Positions 16,346 through 24,179 of a stretch of 53,661 bases of DNA are shown here, piece after piece; the stretch's first letter is position 1, and the number at the start of each line of letters is the position of its first letter. The stretch is from an uncultured archaeon. Its GTDB lineage: Archaea; Halobacteriota; Halobacteria; Halobacteriales; Haloferacaceae. The stretch lies in NCBI GenBank assembly GCA_937138675.1, contig CAKZPG010000044.1, forward strand, positions 1 through 53,661, written 5' to 3'. A program made the position numbers and the translations under genes. The notes beneath the pieces were generated by a model. The model was not told where the DNA came from, did not search any database, and worked only from the letters and a program-made list of their open reading frames with translations.

Positions 16346-16830
16346 GCGCCCGCTGCCCGCCGACCCTCCGCGAGCAGTCCCGCGACTGGGCCTGTGTACT
16401 CGTACCCCGGGATGACGCCCTGAACGTACGTTCCCTCGACGTAGTCAACGAACGCCTTTGCGTCCGCGACCCCCCGTGACGGGTCGATATCCGAGAACTC
16501 GACGCTCGCTACTGCCTCTCCGGCTTCCCGTTTGACAGTCGGGTTAAGATCGTGGTTGCCAACGGTCACGTCGCCGATATCTTTGACCCGAAGCGCGAAC
16601 GTCTCGTACCAGCCGTCTTCGACAACCGGCGCCACGTCGCTCTTGACGATATGCGAGAGCAGTGGGACCCGCGCCGTCACGAAGAACTGAGACTCGCCAT
16701 CCTCGCCGACCGACGGCTCCACCTCAGCATCAAACACCGTCGTCGTCTGTCGGTACGTCCCTTCCGGTGTCGGCTCAAAGGCGTTGGCGTCCCCGAACGC
16801 CCGTACTAGCCGTTGCGGCAGTTCGCTCAT
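16339..16830 (-). CDS. DUF5813 family haloarchaeal protein
   Basis: A 163-residue soluble, acidic protein that I associate with the haloarchaeal DUF5813 family. It has a beta-rich middle (TYRQTTTVFDAEV..., SQFFVTARVPLLS) and a helical C-terminus with YVEGTYVQGVIPGYEYTGPV. No catalytic motif is evident and no function is known. It ends at the edge of the IS-derived region, and its start is separated by about 200 bp from the tRNA-Leu gene. Confidence 0.75.
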   Translation of the reverse strand: MSELPQRLVRAFGDANAFEPTPEGTYRQTTTVFDAEVEPSVGEDGESQFFVTARVPLLSHIVKSDVAPVVEDGWYETFALRVKDIGDVTVGNHDLNPTVKREAGEAVASVEFSDIDPSRGVADAKAFVDYVEGTYVQGVIPGYEYTGPVAGLLAEGRRAAGAE

Positions 16831-17032
16831 ACTAAATAACGGAGCGCGCGGCCCAAAAGCCCGCCGCTCGCGGGCGATGTTCGTGAGTCAAACTCGACCG
16901 GTCGGAGTGATGATTCCTTTATTTTCCTCCGCTGTAGCGACGCTTCGTTCGGGGGGCGACGCGTCACACTTCGGACGTCGACGGGGCAAGGATGCTGGCC
17001 AGGTGGCTACCCGCACCTTCTGCCCGCAGAAC

Positions 17033-17117
17033 TGCAGGGGCTGGGATTCGAACCCAGGATCTCCCTACGGAGAGCGGATCTTAAGTCCGCCGCCTTGGGC
17101 CGCTCGGCCACCCCCGC
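17033..17117 (-). tRNA. tRNA-Leu (anticodon UAA)
   Basis: On the minus strand the sequence folds as a class II tRNA. The acceptor stem is GCGGGGG with CCCCTGC (one G-U pair), the D-arm GTGGCCGAGCGGCC, the anticodon arm GGCGGACTTAAGATCCGC with anticodon TAA, a variable arm (TCTCCGTAGGGAGA), and the T-arm CTGGGTTCGAATCCCAG. The discriminator is A, as required for leucine. CCA is not encoded and no intron is visible. It decodes UUA, and by wobble UUG, codons. Confidence 0.95.
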
Positions 17118-17245
17118 GCAGACGACAATTTACGCGCGGCTCGCAAGTGGCTTGCGCTCGCGCGAACTCGGCCTGCCCGGCTCCCTCGCTTCTCTCACGA
17201 GTCACGGGACTCGGGATCCGCCGTCGAGCCTGCGGCTGCGTCACG

Positions 17246-17593
17246 CTACCAGTCGACACTCAGCGTCCCATCTCCGTGCGGGTCGGGCGCTATCTCTTCG
17301 TCGGTCCGCCGGTCCACGACGTGGATAACCCCGCGGCCCTTCTTTGCGGGACAGACCTCCGCCGCCCGGACGTTCTCCGCCAGTTCGTCCTCGGCGACGT
17401 AGAATGACTGCGGCCGCGCCAGCCCCGTCTCGATATCCATCTCCCAGTTCGCGGCGACCTGCGCGCAGCGCCCGGCACCGAAACAGCCGTTCGCCTCGAA
17501 GATTATCTTGTACGGTTTCTCCTCAACCGGCGGGCCATCGCCACCGACGTCGCTCGCCCGGACTACTTCGGAGTCGTCCGCGTCCGCGCTCAT
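17246..17593 (-). CDS. [3Fe-4S]/[4Fe-4S]-type ferredoxin
   Basis: A 115-residue ferredoxin-like protein. Three cysteines fit a monocluster ferredoxin: C37 and C43 in CFGAGRC, and C81 in the CP motif. The position between C37 and C43 that is normally cysteine in [4Fe-4S] proteins is Ala40, which favours a [3Fe-4S] cluster. The sequence after the first pair (AQVAANWEMDIETG) is the usual 'ENWE' region. Flanking acidic extensions are typical haloarchaeal salt adaptation. Its redox partner is unknown, and no obvious P450 or dehydrogenase is adjacent. Confidence 0.75.
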   Translation of the reverse strand: MSADADDSEVVRASDVGGDGPPVEEKPYKIIFEANGCFGAGRCAQVAANWEMDIETGLARPQSFYVAEDELAENVRAAEVCPAKKGRGVIHVVDRRTDEEIAPDPHGDGTLSVDW

Positions 17594-17644
17594 AATCCCG
17601 CTCGGAGCGCGACGGGTTTTCGTCTGTCGGTCAGTCCCGGCGGA

Positions 17645-18298
17645 CTACGTCCCATCGTTATCATCGCCCCGGATCCGGTCGCGGAGCGTCTCCAGTTCGG
17701 CCTCCACCTCACTCTGAATCTGTTCGCGTTCCATCTCGCCGGCGCCCGGCGCGTCGAAGAAGCTCTCCTCGCGCAACTCCTCCAGCGCGGCGGCGCGGGC
17801 CTCTACCTCGTCGACCTGCCCCGGGTCGGCGGTCGCCTCGTCAACCGTCGCCTCCGCCCGCGCGACGCGTTCCTCGGCCGCGCGTTCGGCGGCCGCCGCG
17901 CGCCGGCGCTCTGCACGCTCGTAGAGCGCGTCGCGTCGCGTCTTCAGTTCAGTCTCGGCCTCGCGGATCTCCGCGGCCCGGCGCTCTGCGTCGTCGCGCC
18001 GCTCTGCATCCTCGTGCTTGCGGATCAAAATCTCGCTGGCGAGGTCCTCTTGGCCGTCGGCGACGGCTTCACGGGCGCGGTCAGCGTGATCCTTGACCGC
18101 CTCGGACAGGCGCTCGGCGCGGCGCTCTAGTCGCACTCGCTCGGTCACGAGGTCGACGACGGCAGCGTCGACTTGTTCCAGTTCGTCGTACATACGTTGC
18201 TCGTCGTAGGCCGCAGTCTCGGTGGGATCCTCCACGTTGTCGAGCAATCGGTCGATCCGGCGGGTCGCGAGGTCGGCCGTGCGGTCGAACAGGCCCAT
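17645..18298 (-). CDS. PspA/IM30 (Vipp1)-family coiled-coil protein
   Basis: A 217-residue, almost entirely helical protein. The N-terminus MGLFDRTADLATRRIDRLLDN, followed by VEDP, matches the PspA/Vipp1 entry helix and 'ALLDKAEDP' motif. Long heptad-rich coiled coils follow (about 45-150), then an Ala/Glu-rich hinge and a C-terminal helix. Family members are ESCRT-III-like and coat or repair membranes under stress. It lies between the ferredoxin and cyclophilin genes on the same strand, with gaps of 51 and 68 bp. Confidence 0.75.
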   Translation of the reverse strand: MGLFDRTADLATRRIDRLLDNVEDPTETAAYDEQRMYDELEQVDAAVVDLVTERVRLERRAERLSEAVKDHADRAREAVADGQEDLASEILIRKHEDAERRDDAERRAAEIREAETELKTRRDALYERAERRRAAAAERAAEERVARAEATVDEATADPGQVDEVEARAAALEELREESFFDAPGAGEMEREQIQSEVEAELETLRDRIRGDDNDGT

Positions 18299-18366
18299 GT
18301 GTGTGAGCGGCAGGCCGCGGCCTTAGCCGTGGCGCCGCCCATGCTCTGATTGCTTATCTTGCCGCC

Positions 18367-18909
18367 CTACTCGTCCGGGCGCGTCATGTCGAGGTGGTCA
18401 TAGTCGTCATGAACCGTCACGGACTCGAACACTGCGTCCTGCATCGGCTCATCGTTCCGGTCGGTCGGCAGACCACCTATCTCCTCGACAACGTCCATCC
18501 CCTCTGTCACGCGGCCGAACACTGCGTGGCGCCCGTCGAGGTGGGGCGTCGCGTCGAGCGTGAGGAAAAACTGTGAGCCATTCGTGTCTGGCCCGGAGTT
18601 CGCCATCGACAGTATACCTGCGCCGTCGTGGGTCAGGTCGTCGTGGAACTCATCATCGAACTGGTATCCCGGGCCGCCGCGGCCTGTTTCCGCCGGGTCG
18701 CCGCCCTGGATCATGAAGTCGTCTATCACTCGGTGGAAGGCGACGTTGTCGTAGAGTGGGTCGGTCCGTCGGTCGCCCGACTCGGGGTCGTCCCACGGGC
18801 GCTCACCGGTGGCCAGACCGACAAAGTTCGCGACCGTCCGCGGCGCACGCTCGTCGTACAGTTCGACCGCCACATCACCGTGATTCGTATGCAGCGTCGC
18901 CTCAATCAT
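18367..18909 (-). CDS. Peptidyl-prolyl cis-trans isomerase, cyclophilin type
   Basis: A 180-residue cytoplasmic cyclophilin (no signal peptide), catalysing proline cis-trans isomerisation in protein folding. Active-site segments are clear: FHRVIDDFMIQGGDP (catalytic Arg, Phe, Met and Gln), MANSGPDTNGSQFF and HLDGRHAVFGRV. An insertion RPWDDPESGDRRTDP at about 38-52 is typical of haloarchaeal cyclophilins. It precedes the pspA-like gene on the same strand. Confidence 0.93.
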   Translation of the reverse strand: MIEATLHTNHGDVAVELYDERAPRTVANFVGLATGERPWDDPESGDRRTDPLYDNVAFHRVIDDFMIQGGDPAETGRGGPGYQFDDEFHDDLTHDGAGILSMANSGPDTNGSQFFLTLDATPHLDGRHAVFGRVTEGMDVVEEIGGLPTDRNDEPMQDAVFESVTVHDDYDHLDMTRPDE

Positions 18910-19029
18910 ACCACATACTGCGACGTGCGGGGGGAAACCCGTTGTGATCGGCGCTCACGTAACACCGAATGTCGGATCGAGCAGATGGGTCGCTCGCAGC
19001 CGACCAGTGGTCAGCGGGCCCCCTCGGCC

Positions 19030-19641
19030 ATTCACCGTCATTGAGGCGATACCCCTTGACGGCTGCCTCTCCGAGCTGGAGGCTGTGGCCGACGGTCGGG
19101 AGCGCCAGTTCGCGTGCCCGCCGGACCTACAGGCGCGGCGTTGCGGTCGTCGGGGTGCGCTCGGTCGAGAGCGACTATAGGGGTCCGCGAAGCCGGGAGT
19201 GAGGTCGCGCCGGCGCGTCGGCGGGGTCGTCCGGCGACAGTACAGGAGACCGACATTCTCGGTCTCGCGGAGTGTCTGCTTTAGAATCTTGAGTAGGTCA
19301 CGGTAGGCACCGCGCCCGCCCTGTTCGGTCTCGGTCACCGGGTCGACAACGAGCAGTGTGTCTTCTGCGAGCCCCGTGAGGTGTTCTGGGGCCCCGGAGA
19401 GCAGGTCGTCGACTGACACCGCCGCGACGGTCGCCCCTGCTACACCGTGGCCGGCCAGGCTGTCCCTGACCTCCGCCGGTGGGCGGAGCGTCGTCGGGTA
19501 GCAAGTGCGGTTTGTGGCGCCCGCGGCGTACAGTAGTCATTCTGCCGGCGATTCTGTGGTGGCGATCAGGGTGACCAGTCCGCCGGCGGGCACGCAACCA
19601 GAGAACAGGTTAAGGAGAATATCGACACCGGCAATCCGCCG
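19030..19641 (-). pseudogene. Decayed RecA/RAD55-superfamily (KaiC-like) ATPase
   Basis: On the minus strand one frame reads RRIAGVDILLNLFSGCVPAGG, then LVTLIATTESPAE, an in-frame TGA (near 19531), then LLYAAGATN...TTLRPPAEVRDSLAGHG. It continues ...EDTLLVVDPVTETEQGG..., then LLKILKQTLRETENVGLLYC. A 'VP.GG...L' loop, a Walker B-like LLVVDPV and a final strand of RecA-fold proteins are visible, but there is no intact Walker A. After about 19185 the frame is lost, and the other frames contain further stops. The gene is therefore interrupted and missing its ends. It lies directly downstream of trpD2 on the same strand. Lines between 18910 and 19030 hold nothing else. Confidence 0.6.
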
Positions 19642-19695
19642 TCGGTCACAGCCACCAGTCGTGGGCCGCGGCCCAGACCGGCTCGGGTCGGGGTG

Positions 19696-20778
19696 TCAGC
19701 GGTCGCGGCAGGCCGCCAGCACGTCGGCCGCGGCGCCGGACGCCAGCACGTCTCGCGCGGTTGCCAGCCCTTCATCAATCGTGTCGGCGTCGCCACCGGC
19801 GTAGATGCGGAACGCGGCGTTGAGTGCGATCGCGTCCGCGAACCCGTCGTCTTGCTCGCCCGCGAGAACCGTCTCCGTGATCTGTGCGGAGTCCCCCGCT
19901 ACGTCGGTCGGGTCGACCTCAAGATCCTCGCGGCCATACTCCATCCCGTACTCCTCGGTCTCTACCTCGTAGTCGTCAAACTCACCGCTCGCGCGCCACT
20001 CTGCGACCTTCGTGTAGCCCGGACGGATATCGTCGTACCCCTCCATCCCTTGGAACATGATCACCCGGTCGACGTCACTCGTCTCGGAGCGATCAAACGT
20101 GTCACAGACCTTCTTTGCGAACGCGAGATGATAGAACGAGCCGAGGTGGACGTCCGCGTCCGCGGGGTTCGCGAGCGTCTCGACGGTGTTGACGAACGTC
20201 CGCACGCCCATCTGGTCGCGACGGTCCCGCAGGTCGTGGATCCCGGGGTTGAACGCCGGCTGGGAGTAAAATCCGAAGCCCGTCTCGTCGGTCATCGCCG
20301 CCGACTCCGCGGGTCTCAGCTCCGTCTCAATGCCGAGCGCGTCGAGGACGTGTTTATATGCGTCCTGCTTCTGAGTCGGGACTCGGTCGCCCGAGTGGAC
20401 GACGACGGGCGTACCCGCCGCCGCCGCAACAAGGCCGGCACCGACGCCGAGAATCGCCGTCTCGCCCTTCCCGTCGTAGTTCGCGCCGCAGTCGACCGGG
20501 TCACAGTCGGGCGCGGCGCGCCTGACTCCCGCGTTCATAACGTCGAGATAGGCGGCAAGTTCCTCGGGGACGTTGTGTTTCCAGCGGTTCGCGAGCCAGA
20601 ATGCGCCCAGTGTTGTTGGGTCTGGCTCGCCCGCGAGGATGCGTTCGAACGCCTCCTGTGCCTGCGCGCGGGTCATGTCCGCGGCGGACTTCGTGCCCGA
20701 CCCGACCACTTCCGTCATCAGGCGCTTCAGCGGCCACTCACCGAACTCTTGGGCTTCGTCTTGCGTCGCACTCGCCAT
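19696..20778 (-). CDS. trpD2: Anthranilate phosphoribosyltransferase-like protein (TrpD2/YbiB type)
   Basis: A 360-residue member of the TrpD/nucleoside phosphorylase family III fold. It has the helical N-domain (EWPLKRLMTEVVGSG...), the phosphate-binding region VDCGANYDGKGETAILGVGA (degenerate relative to the GTGGD of true TrpD), and VHSGDRVPTQKQDAYKHVLDALGIE (compare HGNR..SS..GSADVLEALG). The GTGGDG motif is missing, so it is more likely a TrpD2/YbiB paralog, some of which bind nucleic acid, than tryptophan biosynthetic TrpD. The start is ATG at 20778 (MASATQDEA). No other trp genes are nearby. Confidence 0.75.
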   Translation of the reverse strand: MASATQDEAQEFGEWPLKRLMTEVVGSGTKSAADMTRAQAQEAFERILAGEPDPTTLGAFWLANRWKHNVPEELAAYLDVMNAGVRRAAPDCDPVDCGANYDGKGETAILGVGAGLVAAAAGTPVVVHSGDRVPTQKQDAYKHVLDALGIETELRPAESAAMTDETGFGFYSQPAFNPGIHDLRDRRDQMGVRTFVNTVETLANPADADVHLGSFYHLAFAKKVCDTFDRSETSDVDRVIMFQGMEGYDDIRPGYTKVAEWRASGEFDDYEVETEEYGMEYGREDLEVDPTDVAGDSAQITETVLAGEQDDGFADAIALNAAFRIYAGGDADTIDEGLATARDVLASGAAADVLAACRDR

Positions 20779-20836
20779 ATTGCGAGTTCGTCCCGGCGAC
20801 ATAAGAACGGACCGCCGGCGCTCGACCGCCGCCCGC

Positions 20837-21859
20837 TCAGTCTACGTCGCCCGTGTATGCCGACGTAGCTGTTGTGACGTTTCCGTCTGGCGTCCCGTTC
20901 TCATCCTCCTCCTCGGACTCACTGCTTATCGACCGGTCTGGATCCCGTTCGCTGCTGGCGAGGAACTCCACGAGGTAGGTGAGGAACACCTCGTTGTCGG
21001 CCACCCGGAAGCGATCCTCCTGCATGAACGTCTTGTCACCCGTGACCACCACGTCATTGCGCCGCACTGCAACGGCGTGGCGTCCGCGTTCGTCGTCGGT
21101 ACTCGACTCGAGCGTTCCCGGCGCCGTCCGGAGGAGCGTTTCTCCGCCGCGCATTCGAACCGCACCGGCGGTGTACATCGTCGTCTCCTCGACGCCGCCC
21201 AACTCGGCCGCGTCAGTCGGCTGCGTGCGGATGAACTTGTAGTTCGCGTCGGCCGACTCCTGATTGGAGAGGTAGGCGGTGCCGATACTCACGCCATAGG
21301 CGCTACCCAGCGTCGTCAGCGCGCTGTCCTGCCTCTGGATCGACGTACCGAACAGCGAGGCACTGACGGAGACTCGATTGGGTTCGCCGGCGATCAGCAG
21401 GCGCCCCCCTTGTCCGGTGAACTGTCTCACGTCATCGACGTCACCCTGACGGTACTCTCGGGCCGGGTCAATAATGACGAACGCTTTCGCGTCGTCCAGC
21501 GCGTCGGCGAGGTCGCCGCTACGGTAGAACTCGACGGTGTAGCCGACGCGGGTTAGTCCACGAACGAGCGGCTCGATCGTCGACCGGTCGAACCGATTGC
21601 CGTGGCCGTCGTCGATGACGACCGTGCCGCTCCCGGTTGTAACATCGTTGTCCGGTGAGATCTCGCCTTCGGCGCCCACATAGTCGACCGAGACGTTCTC
21701 CGGCTGGTACTCTGGGATCGCGAGCGGGTCGTCCGGCGGACTGTCGCCTTGTCCGGCGAGCACTGCGCCGCCCGCGGCCACCGCGACGACGACAGCCGCC
21801 GCGAGCCCTGTCGCGAGCAGCCGGGTTGCCCATCCGCTCGCCCCGAGTCGGTCGCTCAC
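20837..21859 (-). CDS. DUF4350 domain protein, membrane anchored
   Basis: A 340-residue protein with an N-terminal hydrophobic helix (about 14-35, LLATGLAAAVVVAVAAGGAVL) and an extracytoplasmic GATase1-like DUF4350 domain (about 60-260). That domain contains DDGHGNRFD, LARAL-like repeats, KAFVIIDPAREYRQGDVDDVRQF and GGRLLIAGEP. A Ser/Glu-rich tail follows. DUF4350 proteins often accompany MoxR ATPase/vWA or peptidase modules. Here the ATG (21859) overlaps the TGA of the upstream S49 peptidase gene by 4 bp, so the two are translationally coupled and probably act together at the membrane. Confidence 0.8.
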   Translation of the reverse strand: MSDRLGASGWATRLLATGLAAAVVVAVAAGGAVLAGQGDSPPDDPLAIPEYQPENVSVDYVGAEGEISPDNDVTTGSGTVVIDDGHGNRFDRSTIEPLVRGLTRVGYTVEFYRSGDLADALDDAKAFVIIDPAREYRQGDVDDVRQFTGQGGRLLIAGEPNRVSVSASLFGTSIQRQDSALTTLGSAYGVSIGTAYLSNQESADANYKFIRTQPTDAAELGGVEETTMYTAGAVRMRGGETLLRTAPGTLESSTDDERGRHAVAVRRNDVVVTGDKTFMQEDRFRVADNEVFLTYLVEFLASSERDPDRSISSESEEEDENGTPDGNVTTATSAYTGDVD

Positions 21860-22830
21860 GGCCGCACCTCCGCTGTCGTAGCTGGCGGTGTCGTGGTCCG
21901 CGTCGCGTTCACCGACGTGGTCGGCTCCACAGCCTCACCGTCATTCCCGAGGTACGACGCGGGAAGCATCAGAAACGTCGGGCTGTTGTCGTCCGTGTTC
22001 ATGAAGTAGTCCGAGGAGACCATCTGGCCGTTCGGAGCGTCTGCCGCGAGGTAGTTGTTCCGCGAGAGGAAGACGGTCTCACCACGCGGCCGGAGCGTCC
22101 GGACCTCGTAGTTCTCGAGGCCCGCCTCCTCGGCGGCCGCCGTCACCGCGGCCTGTCGCCCGCCGATCCGGTCTGCCATCCCGTTCTCGACGGCCTGCGT
22201 ACCAGAGTAGATCTTCGCCTGTGCGAGTTCGCCCCGGCTGAGTTCAAGACGGTCACCACGCTGAGTCTCGACCGCGTTGTAGAAGCTGTTGCCGAGGTTC
22301 TCGAGCAGGTAATAGAATCCTCGGTCGTCGAACCCGGACAGCTTGTTCGACCCGGTGGTGCCGATGAACTCGTTTGGCTCTACCGACTGCGGCGCGTTGG
22401 CGAGAACACCGACGCTCCCGACCAGCGAGGCCGGCTTCGCGTAGATGACGTCGCTCGGTGCGATCGTGTAGTACGCGCCTGAGGCCGCCGAAGCGTCGAC
22501 GGAGGCGACAACGGGCATCTCCTGGGCCGTGCGCTTCGCCTGGAGATAGAGTTCTTCGCTCGCGGCTGCGCTCCCGCCGCCACTGTTGGCAACTATCACA
22601 ACCGCGTCGATATCGGGGTTCTCACGCGCCTGTTCGAGCATCGACCCAACCGACGAAGACGTACCACCCGTGATCCCGCCTGAGAGCGGGATCACGGCCA
22701 CCGTTCCGTCGGACTCGGTGGTCTGAAACGCGACGGGGGCTATCGCCAACCCAACCACGAGTCCAATAGCGATAAAGAGGACGTACGACCTCGACGCACG
22801 CCTCAGAACCGCTGCAAGCTTCGATAACAC
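21856..22830 (-). CDS. sppA: Signal peptide peptidase SppA-like S49 protease
   Basis: A 324-residue membrane-anchored S49 peptidase. It has one N-terminal transmembrane helix (about 15-35) and then the crotonase-like S49 domain. Visible elements are VIVANSGGGSAAASEELY and the nucleophile S117 in DASAASGAYY. The likely general base is K163 (SNKLSGF), about 46 residues downstream as in SppA36-type enzymes, followed by IYSGTQAVENGMAD. I choose the GTG at 22830 because a TATA-like stretch (minus-strand TTTTTGTA, 22853-22860) lies about 25 bp upstream, as in leaderless genes, and because upstream residues are not conserved-looking. It is coupled to the DUF4350 gene. Confidence 0.85.
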   Translation of the reverse strand: MLSKLAAVLRRASRSYVLFIAIGLVVGLAIAPVAFQTTESDGTVAVIPLSGGITGGTSSSVGSMLEQARENPDIDAVVIVANSGGGSAAASEELYLQAKRTAQEMPVVASVDASAASGAYYTIAPSDVIYAKPASLVGSVGVLANAPQSVEPNEFIGTTGSNKLSGFDDRGFYYLLENLGNSFYNAVETQRGDRLELSRGELAQAKIYSGTQAVENGMADRIGGRQAAVTAAAEEAGLENYEVRTLRPRGETVFLSRNNYLAADAPNGQMVSSDYFMNTDDNSPTFLMLPASYLGNDGEAVEPTTSVNATRTTTPPATTAEVRP

Positions 22831-22914
22831 GAAACACAGTACCGTCTCGGCGTACAAAAACCGACCGCCAGTGAACCGCCTCGTGGTCAGGCCCAGAGAC
22901 AGTTGGTCTGCTTC

Positions 22915-22928
22915 GAAAGGCGTTAAGC
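22915..22928 (+). promoter_or_regulatory. TATA/BRE-like promoter of the siroheme decarboxylase gene
   Basis: GAAAGGCGTTAAGC fits a haloarchaeal BRE/TATA arrangement 24-37 bp upstream of the ATG at 22952, implying a leaderless transcript. The 121-bp region is shared with the divergent sppA promoter. Confidence 0.45.
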
Positions 22929-22951
22929 CGACGTAGACACAAGCCCAATAT

Positions 22952-24007
22952 ATGTCGCAGGACTGGCGCGCCGACTTAGATAAAGTCGACGCTGCGCTGA
23001 TAGACGGCTTCCAGTCCGGCGTTCCCGTCGCCGAGCGGCCCTTCCGCTCGATGGGAGCAGAGCTCGGGACCTCTGAGGATGAGGCACTCGCCCGCGTGGA
23101 AGCCCTGCGTGAACGTGGCGTTTTCCGCCGGTTCGGCGCCGTACTCAACCCACCCGTTATCGGGTCGTCGACGCTCGCGGCCGTGCGCGCACCAGCGAAC
23201 CGATTTGAAGAGACCGCCGCGGTAATAAACGGTTATCGGCAGGTCAACCACAACTACCGTCGCGACCACGAGTGGAACATGTGGTTCGTCGTCACCGCTG
23301 GCTCGCGAGCGCGCCGTGACGCGATCCTCACGGAAGTTGAGGAGCGTACCGGACTCGAGGTACTCTCGCTCCCTATGCTCACCGACTACTACATCGATCT
23401 TGAGTTCCCGGTGGTGAACGACGACCGGTTCGCCCGCGAGTCGGTGGAGTCGACCCGCGTCGACGCCACCCGCATCAGCGAGGACGCTGTCAGCGATCTC
23501 TCGTCGTTGGAAGCAGACGTCCTTCTCGCCGTTCAGGGCGGCCTTCCGCTCTCGCGCACCCCCTACGCCGACGTGGCCGAGACAGTCGGGGCGTCTACTG
23601 ACGAGGTGCTTGCCGCGGTCTCAGACCTCCTCGACCGCAACGCAATCAAGCGGATCGGCTGTGTGGTTAACCACGTCGTCACAGGGTTCGATGCGAACTG
23701 TATGGTCGTCTGGGATGTGCCGGAAAAAGATCTTGACGACCGTGGGCGCGTCGTCGGGTCACTCCCGTACGTCACGCTCTGTTACCACCGGCCGCGCCGG
23801 ACCGATCAAGACTGGACGTACAACCTGTTCACGATGATTCACGGCCGCGAACAGGCGGCCGTCGATACGGTGATAGACGAACTCGCGGATGACCACCTCC
23901 CATACCCCCACGAGCGGCTCTATTCCACCGAGACGTTGAAACAGACCGGCGCGCGCTACGACGACCTTGTCGAGACGGAGCGCTCGTCCGCGCGGGTCGG
24001 CGACTGA
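22952..24007 (+). CDS. ahbA: Siroheme decarboxylase, AhbA-AhbB type fusion (Lrp/AsnC-like)
   Basis: Decarboxylates siroheme to didecarboxysiroheme in the archaeal heme pathway. The 351-residue protein contains two tandem NirDLGH/AhbAB modules, each with a helix-turn-helix-like part and an AsnC-like ligand domain. Half one has FRRFGAVLNPPVIGSS and NHNYRRDHEWNMWFV. Half two has IKRIGCVVNHVVTGF, ANCMVVWDVPEKD and CYHRPRRTDQDWTYNLF. The His-containing NHNYRR and CYHRPR segments are where siroheme propionates are handled in the family. A paralog is at 44806-45861. It was classed historically as an Lrp regulator. Naming as AhbA rather than AhbB is provisional. Confidence 0.8.
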   Translation: MSQDWRADLDKVDAALIDGFQSGVPVAERPFRSMGAELGTSEDEALARVEALRERGVFRRFGAVLNPPVIGSSTLAAVRAPANRFEETAAVINGYRQVNHNYRRDHEWNMWFVVTAGSRARRDAILTEVEERTGLEVLSLPMLTDYYIDLEFPVVNDDRFARESVESTRVDATRISEDAVSDLSSLEADVLLAVQGGLPLSRTPYADVAETVGASTDEVLAAVSDLLDRNAIKRIGCVVNHVVTGFDANCMVVWDVPEKDLDDRGRVVGSLPYVTLCYHRPRRTDQDWTYNLFTMIHGREQAAVDTVIDELADDHLPYPHERLYSTETLKQTGARYDDLVETERSSARVGD

Positions 24008-24179
24008 GCGTCTGCCCGCCGTGGGAGTATCCTCACCGGCCTCGCTGTCGGCCTCTGCGCAGTCTACTACTTCGTAGCGGCACGCTCAGACCGGTAGGCG
24101 GTTCCGGCCGGGTCGTTATTGACGATCCAGACGGCGTGACGAACGTGGCGAACAAGGCTGAGACTGAGGCAGAGATGAC

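Noticed and set aside
17033-17117. tRNA-Leu as an integration (att) site
   Set aside because: No integrase gene and no second copy of the tRNA 3' end were found in the window.
19529-19531. In-frame TGA as a programmed selenocysteine or readthrough codon
   Set aside because: Haloarchaea are not known to use selenocysteine, the frame is broken again near 19185, and the ends of the protein are missing. Decay is simpler.
19693-20868. Plus-strand ORF (391 residues) opposite trpD2
   Set aside because: Basic, Arg/Val-rich composition and no family. The opposite strand carries a coherent TrpD2-like protein.
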